Positions 33,588 through 43,411 of a stretch of DNA of 64,000 nt are shown piece by piece. The DNA lies in NCBI GenBank assembly GCA_026119855.1, contig JAOWBW010000249.1, positions 496,001 through 560,000 on the forward strand, in the 5' to 3' direction. The notes below the pieces were generated by a model. The model was not told where the DNA came from. It ran no database searches and saw only the letters and a list, made by a program, of their open reading frames with translations. Each line of letters starts with the position of its first letter. The first letter of the stretch is position 1. This stretch comes from Campanula takesimana (Eukaryota > Streptophyta > Magnoliopsida > Asterales > Campanulaceae). Position numbers and translations under genes: made by a program.

Positions 33588-33976
33588 CTCCCTCCGTCCC
33601 ACTCGAATTAGGACAAATTTCCATTTTGGTGTCCCACTCAAATTAAGACAACCCAAAAATGAAAGTATTTTATTTAATGGGACCCACATTCACACTGGAA
33701 ACAGCCTCTCTGTGCTTTAATACAGGGGCAAGGCTGCGTACATCCGACCCCCCCTTACCCCACCAGAGGTGGGAGCCTTTGCGGCACTGGGGTAATGTTG
33801 TTGTTGTTGTTGTTGGACCCACATTCACACTCACAACAACTTTCTACTCATTATTCTCTATCTCACTTTCTCTCTCCTACTTTACTTTTCATACTCACAA
33901 CACCTACTCCACTAACTCTTTTTCCTTAATCCCCGTGCCCAACCCAAAAATCATAATTCGGGTGGGACGGAGGGAG
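33588..33976. mobile_element. Younger Stowaway MITE nested in the older one
   Basis: The ends CTCCCTCCGTCCCACTCGAA and the inverted GTGGGACGGAGGGAG are flanked by TA on both sides (33586-33587, 33977-33978). A SINE fragment at 33697-33815 interrupts it. Confidence 0.8.
33697..33815 (+). mobile_element. 5'-truncated Au-like SINE with (TTG)n tail and 16-bp TSD
   Basis: The segment starts GGAAACAGCCTCTC and continues with GGCAAGGCTGCGTACATCC, the conserved Au SINE body, then ends in a (GTT)n tail. The identical flanks GACCCACATTCACACT (33681-33696 and 33816-33831) are a clear target duplication. The tRNA-related head is missing, as in a truncated insertion. Confidence 0.85.
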
Positions 33977-34121
33977 TACTTCTTTATTTGTGGACCTCAC
34001 ATGTCATACTCACAACAATAATCCACTAACTATTCATTACCACACTTTCTCTCTTCTACCAAACCATCTACACTCGCAACACATCACTTTTTTATTATTT
34101 TTCTTAATTTTTATACTTAAC

Positions 34122-35659
34122 TGTTGGTCCCAGAGACACAACAAGGGTATGAAAAGAGGCTAGAGGGGGGGGGGGTGAATAGCCTATTTAAAATTTCAAC
34201 CCTTTTTCAAAATTCAACCTTTATGCTTACACTTGAATTTTGCGGTAGATAAAAACTACGCGGTCAAGTATAAAATGCACAGCGGAAGTTTTCGTTAAAA
34301 ACAAGTTGAGTTGATTTTAGACAAGTATAATGCGGTAGGCTGATAATGCGGTAGGTGAGTTTGCGGTAGGCAAATCTGCGGTAGATAGGGGTGAGGTAGG
34401 TTGAGAGATTGAAAACTTGTGTCTCAGAGGTTTTAGGCAAATGATAAGTTAGTCAGAATTTAGCTAAGGCAATGAGGTAGACAAACAAACACAATTCACA
34501 ATTGTTCTTAAATCTGAGATCAAACACTAAAAGACAAACAAGATTAATATGAACAAGTGAAGAACAATATGAACAAGATGAACAAGTAAATTTGCAGAAA
34601 GGTAAAGTGCAGTAAGTAAAGAACACAATGATTTGGAAATGTTCGATCTGTTAAAAGATCTACGTCCTTTACCAAGATGGTCAGTCTTGGATTTTGAATG
34701 GAGGATGTATTAATTCTCTTGAGTACAGATTACAAAGATGAAGAACTGAATTAACTCCTATTTTCTATGAAGAACAATCCTAGACTTAGACCAGTGTATC
34801 CCTAATGATTCAATCTATGTGATTAATCAATCGGGGTGAGTGTGTGTGTAAGAATCAAGAGCTCTTTGAAATCTATATGATTTTAGAGCCTAATGAATCT
34901 TGTGTTGAGAGGCTTGAGATTTGATCTTGAAGGTTGCTGGAGATTTGTTGAAGACTTGAAGGTTGAGTGCTTGAAGATTCAAAGGATTCTGGAAATCTTG
35001 AGTATGATCTTCAATCACCAAGAATTTCAACAGCAATTTCTCTCTTGGAATCTCAGCTTTTGTTCAATGAAGAATTCAAGGTCTATTTATAGCCTTGATG
35101 GAGAAACTAGCCGTTTGAATTCTTGGAGGGCAAGTTTGGAGGACAATGAGCTGTTGATTTCTAATTGGAGCTCAGTCTGAGTTGTCCTTTTGTTGCAGAG
35201 TCATGGTGGTCCAACTGTACTAAAATGACAGTTGTATTCAAATTTGAAATTTGAATTTGCAACGTTCTAAACTAACCAAGGTAAGGACACACGTGTGACC
35301 ATGGTTAAGTTTGAACAAACTTGAGTTTCTTCAACCATGGTTCCATGCGGTAGAGTTAACTTGCGGTAGGATGGAACCATGCGGCAAGATGGATTGCATG
35401 AGGTAACCTTGGATATGCGGCAAGCATTGGTTCCGCGGTAGGCGTCTTCATGCGGTAGGCAATGGACCTACCTCATTTTTCCAGACTTAGAAAAATTGGG
35501 TCCTAATCTGCTAAGCCTATTCAACTATAAAGTGGACTATTCTAAATGAAGTACAAGTACTTCTTACAATATATCCTAAAGTCCACAAAGAGTAAAATAA
35601 GGTTATGGGATCAATCAAATTAAGGTAATAGGAGTGGTTTATAATAAGCATACCCAACA
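34122..35659 (-). repeat. 3' LTR of the Sirevirus (left on this strand)
   Basis: It ends TGTTGGTCCC...CCCAACA on the plus strand. It contains many GCGGTAGG/GCGGCAAG words (about 34240-34400 and 35345-35465). The 95-codon ORF seen at 34893-35180 recurs unchanged in the other LTR and is not regarded as a gene. Confidence 0.95.
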
Positions 35660-35671
35660 ATCTCCCCCTAT
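35660..35671 (-). other. Polypurine tract of the Sirevirus
   Basis: The minus strand reads ATAGGGGGAGAT directly before the 3' LTR. This is the plus-strand DNA primer site. Confidence 0.85.
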
Positions 35672-36065
35672 TTGATTGAGACCATTACCTACTATAACAA
35701 AAGCTAATTCATTGTACTTGGTAAAAACATGTTTTAAAGAATAAATATTTTATTAAATATCATGTCCCAAGTCAATGCACACTCTAAGCCAATGTCATAG
35801 ATTTCTATCATCCTAAAAAGAAAAAACAAAATACTAATCCTAGAAGATAGAAATATTATTTGAAGCATTTCAAGATGAGTAATCAAAGAAGGATAGAGAT
35901 GCATCAAACACAATAAACATACTCCAAATGATAATCATTGAGGCAAAGGAGTAAGGTCACAAAAGAGAAATATTTGTCAAGTTACAGATCCAAAATAAAA
36001 AAAAGAAAAGTAAATTGTTTTAAACATTAAACATAAAATGTTTCAAATGACCACATACGGTCATA

Positions 36066-39000
36066 TCAAATACGGTCAATATCGATGATGTCTTCAATGA
36101 ATTTTGCGGCAAGAGGAAAGCGGTAAGCTGGGATATTCAATCCAGGAATCATGACTGGAGCAGTGATTCCATCTTCTTCTTCCTCTTCACCGTGAGCTTG
36201 AACATTGCCGTGACCTGCTTCAGGAGTTTGAAAAGCTTCCTGCGCGGCTTGAATCACGCCTTGTCGATTAAGCCTGTTCATTACCGTATTGATGCGGTTG
36301 GATAGGAGGTCAATTTTGGTAGATTGTCCTTCAATTCTGACGTTGTTGACCTCAATGCGGTTGGTTTGAACTTTCATGGCTTCGGTCATTGCGGCAATCT
36401 TGGGAGTAAACTTTTCTGCAACCGTAAGAAGTGCGGTATTTGTTTGAACCATAATTTCCTCTTTTAGAGAGGATTTCAATTTCTTCAGCTCCTTTCCCAG
36501 CTCATCCTTGACTTCAAGTTTATCAGAATTCATAGCCTTTGACAATTCTTTGCTCGCACCTTCAACACCATTGACAACACTGGTACTGATGTAATTAGTT
36601 TGCTTATGAAGGGCCTCTCTGAGTGCGGCATAAGTGAGAGCAGGATCTGCGGCAGGAGGTGCGGTAGAGCTGCTAGTTGTTCCTTGCATGATGTCCTTAA
36701 CAGCCTTTGTTATCACAACACTCTCCCCCTTAATGGTCGAAATCATTTCGGAGGGAAGTGCGGCAACATCTCGCTTCAATGCGGCTTGATCATTCTTCAG
36801 CTCAATAACCTCCTCTCGAAGCGCCACCATACTAGACACTAAAGATTCAACCTGGGATTGAGTGTCTGCCTGCATCTGAGTAAGAAGCTTGACTGCGGCA
36901 AGCAGTTCAGGAATAGATTGATTTGACTCAAGAGCAGGTGGTGCGGTCGATGGAGCTGGTGCGGTAGGGACAGGAGGCACGGTAGGAGGAACCTCAATGT
37001 TTTGTTCGGAAACCTTAGCCTTTGGTGATATGGTAGCATCATCATCACCATCCTCAATATCAATAAAAGTATCGACCTTTTCAGGAACAATGTCGTCTTC
37101 AACATGCTCAACATCCATATCTTTTTCTGCGGCAGACTTGTCACTTGCGGCAGAATCTCCATGTTCTTCATCAGAACTCTCATCAACCAATCCCTTATCA
37201 ATAGGCTTCTCAACAGCCTGTTCCTTTGTTTCACTTTCAGTGTCATCTTCAGACTGCTCATCCTCTTCTGCGGCAGCATCATCCTCATTCTCAGAGCCAC
37301 TCACTTCTTCCATATCAGCCTCTTGGGCATCCAGAACAAAATTCTTTGAAATTTTGGGAGGGGCAACCACTATTTCTTCGTCAGATGAAAGGGTTGGGGA
37401 GATTACCTCAGGTGAAGGTTGCTTAGCCACCTTAGCCTTTTTGGAGACTTTGACTGGGCTAGGGGTATGAGATCTTTTCTTGTCAAACGACTCCCCCTGA
37501 CTTGGTGCTGTTTTGAGGGATATAGAAGGTTTGGATTTGAGGGAAGGCACGGTAGATTGAGGGACAACATAGGGTTGTTTTGGCGCGGCAGGTTTGGAAG
37601 GGAGGGATTTAGAGACTTTGGATTTTGGTTGAGGTTCAGGGGATGGGGAAGGAGACATTGGAGGTGCAGTAGGAATGACTTTAGATTTTGGAGGTTTAGG
37701 AGCGGCAGGACGAACAGGTGCGGTAGGTGCAATCTTGACGCCCTGGGAAACTGGTCTTGACTTCCTTGTCGGTTCCCCAACCTTCTCTTTGCCTTTAACA
37801 GAAGTTGGAGGAGAGGGGAGTTCAACATTCTTACCCTTTTCACGAGCCTTCATTTCGGCAGCATTCTTGCGGTCGAGCTCAAATGCGGCAGCCTCCACAT
37901 CACTCACCATCCTTTCACCAAGGTTGGCTTGACCTCTTTTAGAGTATTTGGGGGGAATGTACTCTTCGATGGGATCTCGGAGAAGGTAAGAACGGTACAT
38001 TTCATCCCCAAAGTTACCACGGTAATTGGTTTTCATGGATTTGCGGCAGAAGTCCTTTGAGGTAGGGATCGGAACCTTGTAGATTTTGTTCTCCTCATAC
38101 AAGGACTTGATTCTGATCGTGTGACTCATCAAGTAGGAAATCAACCTACTGTTCGTGCGGTACTTGGTTTCGCCTTGGTCTGCCGCGTCTTTGTATGAAA
38201 GGATGTTGGCTCGCAAAATGTCGTACATAATCTGGCCCCAATCCAGCCGTTTGCCAAGATAGATAGCTGCAGAGATCATCCACTGAGTGTGATTAAAGTT
38301 GGCATGATTTCCAGTCTTGCATAATAGGGCATGATCCACCAGATGGCCAATATGGTACATTATTTCACCAACATCTTTGCGTTGAATCCTCAAAATATCT
38401 GCCGTGCCGGCAAGCTTTTTAGCTAGACTAAGAGATTCTTGCCGTGAAATCTCTTCAAAGCCATTCTTGCTTTTCTTTATACTCACGGCATGGACTAGAT
38501 CACTAGCATCAAATGCCATCTTGAGCCCCATTACAGAAGCTTGAATGTACTTAGGATTGGATTCGGGCTCATCAGCACTTTCCATTTCAACTGCCGTGTT
38601 AAAGAACTCATCGACAAGGGCCGGAAGGTGAAAATCTTGATCCAATGTAAAGAAAGGGAGAATCCCAGACTTGTGTAATCGTCCCAAAATGTTGCGGCCA
38701 ATGGCATCCTTCTTGAGATCTGCATGGTCTATGACTATCCCAGGAATGAAATGGTTTAAGTCCTGAAACAAAGCAAAATTTAAAGTTTAGAAAACGAGGT
38801 AGGTCGTGCGGTCACTTGACAAGAGTGTAAAGCAATGATGGTGCGGTCAAGTGAGGCACGGTAACAAAAGGTTGCGGTAGGTAGAGATGTTAACAACATT
38901 AACGCAAACATTGAAGTGTTTGACCCATACAAGATCAAAATGTGAATAGGGCAGAAACACAAATTTCAAAAGCAAGTAAATTAACAAGGATCAAAAAGGT

Positions 39001-39506
39001 TAATTCGTCAAGAACACGAAGAACACTTAAGAGGAACACCAAGAACACCATAGGTCGAACTAAACCCAGATACCCAGAAATTGACTGAAACTCAACGAAA
39101 ATGCCATAGATAGAATCGGAAATGCAAATAAAGGCACACAATCATATCAATTTCAAGAAACAAACAACATTAAACGCAGAATTTTAAAGGGGAACCCATG
39201 AGAGAACCCGAAAACTTTATAAACCCATATGGGTGAATAGATTCCAACAATACGAGGATAAAATCTCATGCAGTCAAGAGATACACTTTCCAGAGTCAAG
39301 AGTAAACAACCAGATTAAGACATTCATATTGATAACTCAAGAAAGAAGATCTAGGAATATGGAGGGTTTCCGAGATATCTACCAAGAACACAAAAAAATA
39401 CGAAGATTCATACCATAACAACGACGGGAGGAATGGATTGAATCTGTGGTTCAACGCTGGATTCAACTGATTTCGAGGACTTCTTAGATTGGTGTTTGGA
39501 AGTCAT
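36066..39506 (-). CDS. Extra two-exon ORF of the Sirevirus, in env position (929 aa), function unknown
   Basis: Exon 1 is 39414-39506 (ATG at 39506, 31 codons, Ser/Lys-rich start MTSKHQSKKSSKS). Exon 2 is 36066-38762. The donor G|GTATGA and the acceptor TTTCAG|G give a 651-bp intron, and the frame continues in phase. The first ~260 residues of exon 2 look globular (ILGRLHKSGILPFF, TQWMISAAIYLGKRL). A Pro/Ser/Lys-rich stretch and a long Asp/Glu-rich stretch follow, then a predicted coiled-coil part (about residues 640-860). There is no signal peptide or obvious membrane segment, so env function is not supported by sequence. The coding strand is studded with ACCGCA/GCCGCA (plus strand GCGGT/GCGGC). 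Similar ORFs are known downstream of pol in plant retrotransposons; the role is unknown. The splice model is my inference. Confidence 0.7.
38763..39413 (-). other. Predicted intron of the extra Sirevirus ORF
   Basis: GT at 39413-39412 and AG at 38764-38763 on the minus strand, with a T-rich stretch before the AG. The phase is kept. The intron itself contains GCGGTCA/GCGGTAG words. Confidence 0.6.
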
Positions 39507-40105
39507 TTATAGAGAAAATTTCAAAGAGAGAGAGAGAGAGGGTTAGAGAGAGAGATTTTCTGAAAAAGTGAAATGCAGAGAGAGGTGGAGTATAAAAAGG
39601 AAGTGGAACGGTTTGAGGTGGAAGGGGTTATGCAGAGGTCAGATGTCAGAGTGATGGGAATATGGGAGGTTAATTCTGAAAAAGGTGACTGACATGACCT
39701 AGGAGGCACTTTTCATTAAATGCGAAGTAGCAGGAGGTCACATCGGACTAGCCAATGACGGCTCGGATATTTTAAGGAATAAAGATTAAATACAAAAATT
39801 TAATGCCCTAAAAGATTTGAATTAAATACAAGCGAGGGAAAATAGAAAGTTACCTTTGTGCCCTTGAGATAGATATCGTCAAAATATCTCAAAATATTAC
39901 TAAGTTAGAAGACTTACCTGGGCCTGAGGAATGCGGTAACTAGGGAGGTCGACCGTGACATGTGCGGTCGGTGAGGTCTTACCTTGTTTGATGTGTGGTC
40001 AAGTGAGAGAGATCAATTGTTTGCTTGACCGTGATATGCCTGCCGTGTTCCTTCCTTTGAACTTGGACAAACATTAGTACAAGAAATCTTATGGACAAGT
40101 TTGAG

Positions 40106-41533
40106 TTAGAGTTCAAGCATACCCATTTCTCCCCTTAGATACCTAAATCTATTGGAATCAAGAGCCTTGGTGAGAATATCTGCGATTTGATCATCAGTAC
40201 TCACATACTCTAGATGGATATTACCTTTTTCCACATGATCCTTGAGAAAGTGGTATTTTATATCAATGTGTTTGGTCTTGGAATGCATGACAGGGTTGTT
40301 GGAGACAGCAATGGTAGATGTGTTGTCGCAAAAGATTGGACAATTTTCTTCTTTGATTCCGTAGTCAACCAATTGTTGCTTCATCCACAGCACTTGGAAG
40401 CAGCAGCTTCCAGCAGCTAGATATTCAGCTTCTGTGGTAGATACAGAGACTGAGGCTTGTTTCTTGCTTGCCCATGAAACTAGTCGATTTCCAAGGAAAT
40501 GACAAGTTCCACTCGTGCTTTTCCTGTCAATGGTACATGCTGCATAATCTGCATCTGAGTAACCTATAAGATCAAAAGTTGAATCTTTGGAGTACCAAAG
40601 TCCAAGGTTAATAGTCCCAGATAGATATCTAATAATACGTTTAACAGCAATAAGATGTGCTTCTCGAGGATCAGCTTGATAACGAGCACAAACGCAAACA
40701 CTAAACATGATATCTGGCCTACTAGCAGTTAAGTATAGGAGAGAACCAATCATACCTCGATATAAGGTTTGATCAACCTTCTTACCTTTCAAGTCTTTAT
40801 CTAGCTTGTTACCAGTAGCCATAGGAGTGTCGTATGCCTTTGCATTTTCAAGTCCAAATTTCTTGATGAGATCTCTTGTGTACTTAGCTTGGTTGAGGAA
40901 GATGACTTCAGCACATTGTTTAATTTGAAGTCCAAGGAAGAATGTCAATTCTCCCATCATGCTCATCTCAAATTTGCTTTTCATGAGTTTCTCAAAACGT
41001 TTACACAACAATTCATTAGTAGAACCGAAAATAATATCATCTACATATATTTGAACAAGTAAAGTATGATCATTATATTTAGCAATGAATAGAGTTGTGT
41101 CGATCTTACCACGCTTGAATCCCTTTTCAAGGAGAAACTTAGATAGAGTATCATACCATGCTCGTGGAGCTTGTTTGAGTCCATACAAAGCTTTACGGAG
41201 TTTATAGACATGATTTGAAAATTTGGGATCTTCAAATCCGGGTGGTTGAGCAACAAAGACTGTTTCTTGAAGTTCACCGTTGAGGAATGCACTCTTCACA
41301 TCCATTTGATATAATTTGAATCTTTTGTAAGAGGCATAAGCTAAGAATATCCTTATAGCTTCGAGTCTTGCAACGGGGGCAAAAGTTTCATCGTAATCAA
41401 TGCCTTCTTCTTGTCTATATCCTTGTGCAACCAACCTAGCTTTGTTCCTTGTGATGCTTCCATTCTCATCCATCTTGTTTCGGAACACCCACTTTGTACC
41501 AATCACTCCTTGATCTTGTGGCCTTGGAACCAA
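40106..41533 (-). CDS. Sirevirus reverse transcriptase and RNase H
   Basis: The domain opens with VIGTKWVFRNK, then DYDETFAPVARLEAIR, YQMDVKSAFLNG, the catalytic YVDDIIFGS, and LFFLGLQIKQ-like thumb sequence. RNase H follows with GYSDADYAACTIDRKSTSG, SWASKKQASVSVSTTEAEY, FCDNTSTI and DQIADILTKAL. It copies the element RNA into DNA. It is in frame with the integrase ORF but separated from it by a stop codon at 41537-41539, at a place where the family has Trp, which looks like a single-base change. The natural protein would be one gag-pol polyprotein, so this ORF has no start of its own. Confidence 0.94.
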   Translation of the reverse strand: MVPRPQDQGVIGTKWVFRNKMDENGSITRNKARLVAQGYRQEEGIDYDETFAPVARLEAIRIFLAYASYKRFKLYQMDVKSAFLNGELQETVFVAQPPGFEDPKFSNHVYKLRKALYGLKQAPRAWYDTLSKFLLEKGFKRGKIDTTLFIAKYNDHTLLVQIYVDDIIFGSTNELLCKRFEKLMKSKFEMSMMGELTFFLGLQIKQCAEVIFLNQAKYTRDLIKKFGLENAKAYDTPMATGNKLDKDLKGKKVDQTLYRGMIGSLLYLTASRPDIMFSVCVCARYQADPREAHLIAVKRIIRYLSGTINLGLWYSKDSTFDLIGYSDADYAACTIDRKSTSGTCHFLGNRLVSWASKKQASVSVSTTEAEYLAAGSCCFQVLWMKQQLVDYGIKEENCPIFCDNTSTIAVSNNPVMHSKTKHIDIKYHFLKDHVEKGNIHLEYVSTDDQIADILTKALDSNRFRYLRGEMGMLEL

Positions 41534-41536
41534 GGT

Positions 41537-43342
41537 TCAAACTTTACATCTTTCAAATTGGTTGAGCTCTTCTTGCATGGCAACAACCCAGCTTGAGTCC
41601 TGGAGTGCTTCATCAACTTTCTTAGGTTCAACTTGAGATATAAATGCGGTAAGTGCATCATAGTTTGATCTTCTTGTTCGAACACCAGAATGCAAATCAC
41701 CAATGATATTCTGAATTGGGTGATCTCTGACTTCACGGACTTCTTGAGGTATATCTGGTTGAGTTGATGGTAGTTGTAGATCTTCTAGAGGTACATCATT
41801 TGTGCCATCCCAATCATAAGTAATTTGAGGGATAGGTTCTTCCATATTGATGGGTGTTTCAACTTCAACTCCATTTGAGGTAGCAGCAGATGAGGTAGCT
41901 TCTGGTGCTTCATGTGAGGTAGATGGAGGTGCAGTTGAGGTAGATGGGTTTCCTTGTGTTGATTGATTTTGGGGTTGAGTTGTACCTGTCTCATTTATCT
42001 CAACAAAATCATCAGCAACATTTGGAGCCATATGTGGCTCAAGGAGAGAATGTTCATCAAAAGTAACATGGACAGATTCAACTATCTTAAGAGTGGTTTT
42101 ATTAAATACGCGAAAAGCTTTTGAGTGTTTAGCATACCCAATAAATATACCTTCATCGGCCTTAGGAGCAAATTTACCTCGATGTTCTTTACCGTTGTAG
42201 AGTATAAAGCATTTGCATCCAAATATCTTGAAGTATGCTATGTTGGGGGTTCTTCCTCTCCAAAGTTCGTAAGGAGTTTTGTTGTGGGTCTTGTTGATGA
42301 GGGATCTATTTTGAGTGAAGCATGCTGTGTTGACGGCTTCAGCCCAAAAGTATTGAGGTAGCTTTGCTTCAGCAATCATTGTCTTTCCGGCCTCTATCAA
42401 CGTTCTATTCTTTCTTTCCACTACACCGTTTTGTTGTGGAACTCCAGCAGCAGAGAAGTTGTGGTCAATACCATGATCATCACAGTATTGAGCAATACCG
42501 TTGTTCTTGAATTCTGTACCGTTGTCGGATCGAACACTAACGATGTCATCTTCTTTTTGTGTTTGGAGCTGTCTAAAGAGTGCGGTCAAAATGTCATAAC
42601 AATCATCTTTGGAGCTCATCATCTCGACCCACGTATATCTTGAGTAGTCATCTACCACAACTAAGGAATATCTATTTCCTCCAATACTTGCGGTAGAAAC
42701 AGGTCCAAACAGGTCCATATGAAGTAGTTGCAAACATCTAGAAGTTGAAGGTGTCGTCTTGCTGGAGAAAGACGCTTTTGGTTGTTTGCCTAGTTGACAT
42801 GCTGTGCACTTCTCATCGTGGTGATCAGCTACTTTGGGTAGACCACGAACTAGATTTTCTCTACCAATCTTGGAGAGATACTTGAAGTTTAAGTGACTTA
42901 GTCTTTTATGCCACAGCCAACTATTTTCACTAACATTCTTTGCTACAAAACAGAGATTAGAAGAAATGCAAGATGAATTAAAATCAACAACATAAACATT
43001 TTTCTTACGAATCCCTTTGAGCAAAGTGACGCCGGATATGCCATCTTTGATGAGACAGAAATTTGAAGTGAAGTGGCATTGCAATCCTTTGTCGCAGAAC
43101 TGAGATATTGAGAGTAGATTGTGTTGTAGTCCAATAACTAGAGAGACTTCTTGGATGGTGATTTTTCCTTTACGAATGACTCCATATCCTACAGTCTTTC
43201 CTTTGTTATTATCTCCGAAGGTTACTGATGACCCTTTTTCTTCACGGACATCTTCCAATAAGTTGATATCTCCGGTCATGTGCCTTGAACAGCCACTATC
43301 GAGATACCATAAACTTGATCTATCCTTGGAGAGTCCAGCCAT
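41537..43342 (-). CDS. Sirevirus protease and integrase
   Basis: The aspartic protease signature WYLDSGCSRHMTG is near the start (residues 13-25). The integrase HHCC zinc region follows (WHKRLSHLNFKYL ... CTACQLGKQPKASF). The DDE core comes next, with MDLFGPV, VVDDYSRYTWVEMM, VRSDNGTEFKN and the Glu in GVVERKNRTL. A Ser/Pro/Glu-rich linker lies at 41640-42050. Integrase inserts the cDNA into the host genome. The frame is the same as gag, but three stops (43412 and two more by about 43355) lie between them. Confidence 0.94.
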   Translation of the reverse strand: MAGLSKDRSSLWYLDSGCSRHMTGDINLLEDVREEKGSSVTFGDNNKGKTVGYGVIRKGKITIQEVSLVIGLQHNLLSISQFCDKGLQCHFTSNFCLIKDGISGVTLLKGIRKKNVYVVDFNSSCISSNLCFVAKNVSENSWLWHKRLSHLNFKYLSKIGRENLVRGLPKVADHHDEKCTACQLGKQPKASFSSKTTPSTSRCLQLLHMDLFGPVSTASIGGNRYSLVVVDDYSRYTWVEMMSSKDDCYDILTALFRQLQTQKEDDIVSVRSDNGTEFKNNGIAQYCDDHGIDHNFSAAGVPQQNGVVERKNRTLIEAGKTMIAEAKLPQYFWAEAVNTACFTQNRSLINKTHNKTPYELWRGRTPNIAYFKIFGCKCFILYNGKEHRGKFAPKADEGIFIGYAKHSKAFRVFNKTTLKIVESVHVTFDEHSLLEPHMAPNVADDFVEINETGTTQPQNQSTQGNPSTSTAPPSTSHEAPEATSSAATSNGVEVETPINMEEPIPQITYDWDGTNDVPLEDLQLPSTQPDIPQEVREVRDHPIQNIIGDLHSGVRTRRSNYDALTAFISQVEPKKVDEALQDSSWVVAMQEELNQFERCKV

Positions 43343-43411
43343 TAAGCAGAGAACCTATAAAATAAACATTTAAGAACAAGGTCCCCTTTTTATTCTTTTG
43401 GGTCCAAAGGG

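Noticed and set aside
34893..35180. 95-codon ORF present in both Sirevirus LTRs
   Set aside because: Its identity in both copies follows from LTR identity. It has no recognisable domain and lies on the strand opposite to the element's genes.
36597..37760. Several 80-157-codon ORFs on the plus strand
   Set aside because: They lie antisense to, or out of frame with, the 901-codon Sirevirus ORF and show only the complement of its low-complexity text.
36066..39506. Envelope glycoprotein identity for the extra retrotransposon ORF
   Set aside because: No signal peptide, transmembrane segment or fusion-peptide-like stretch is visible. Only its position resembles env.
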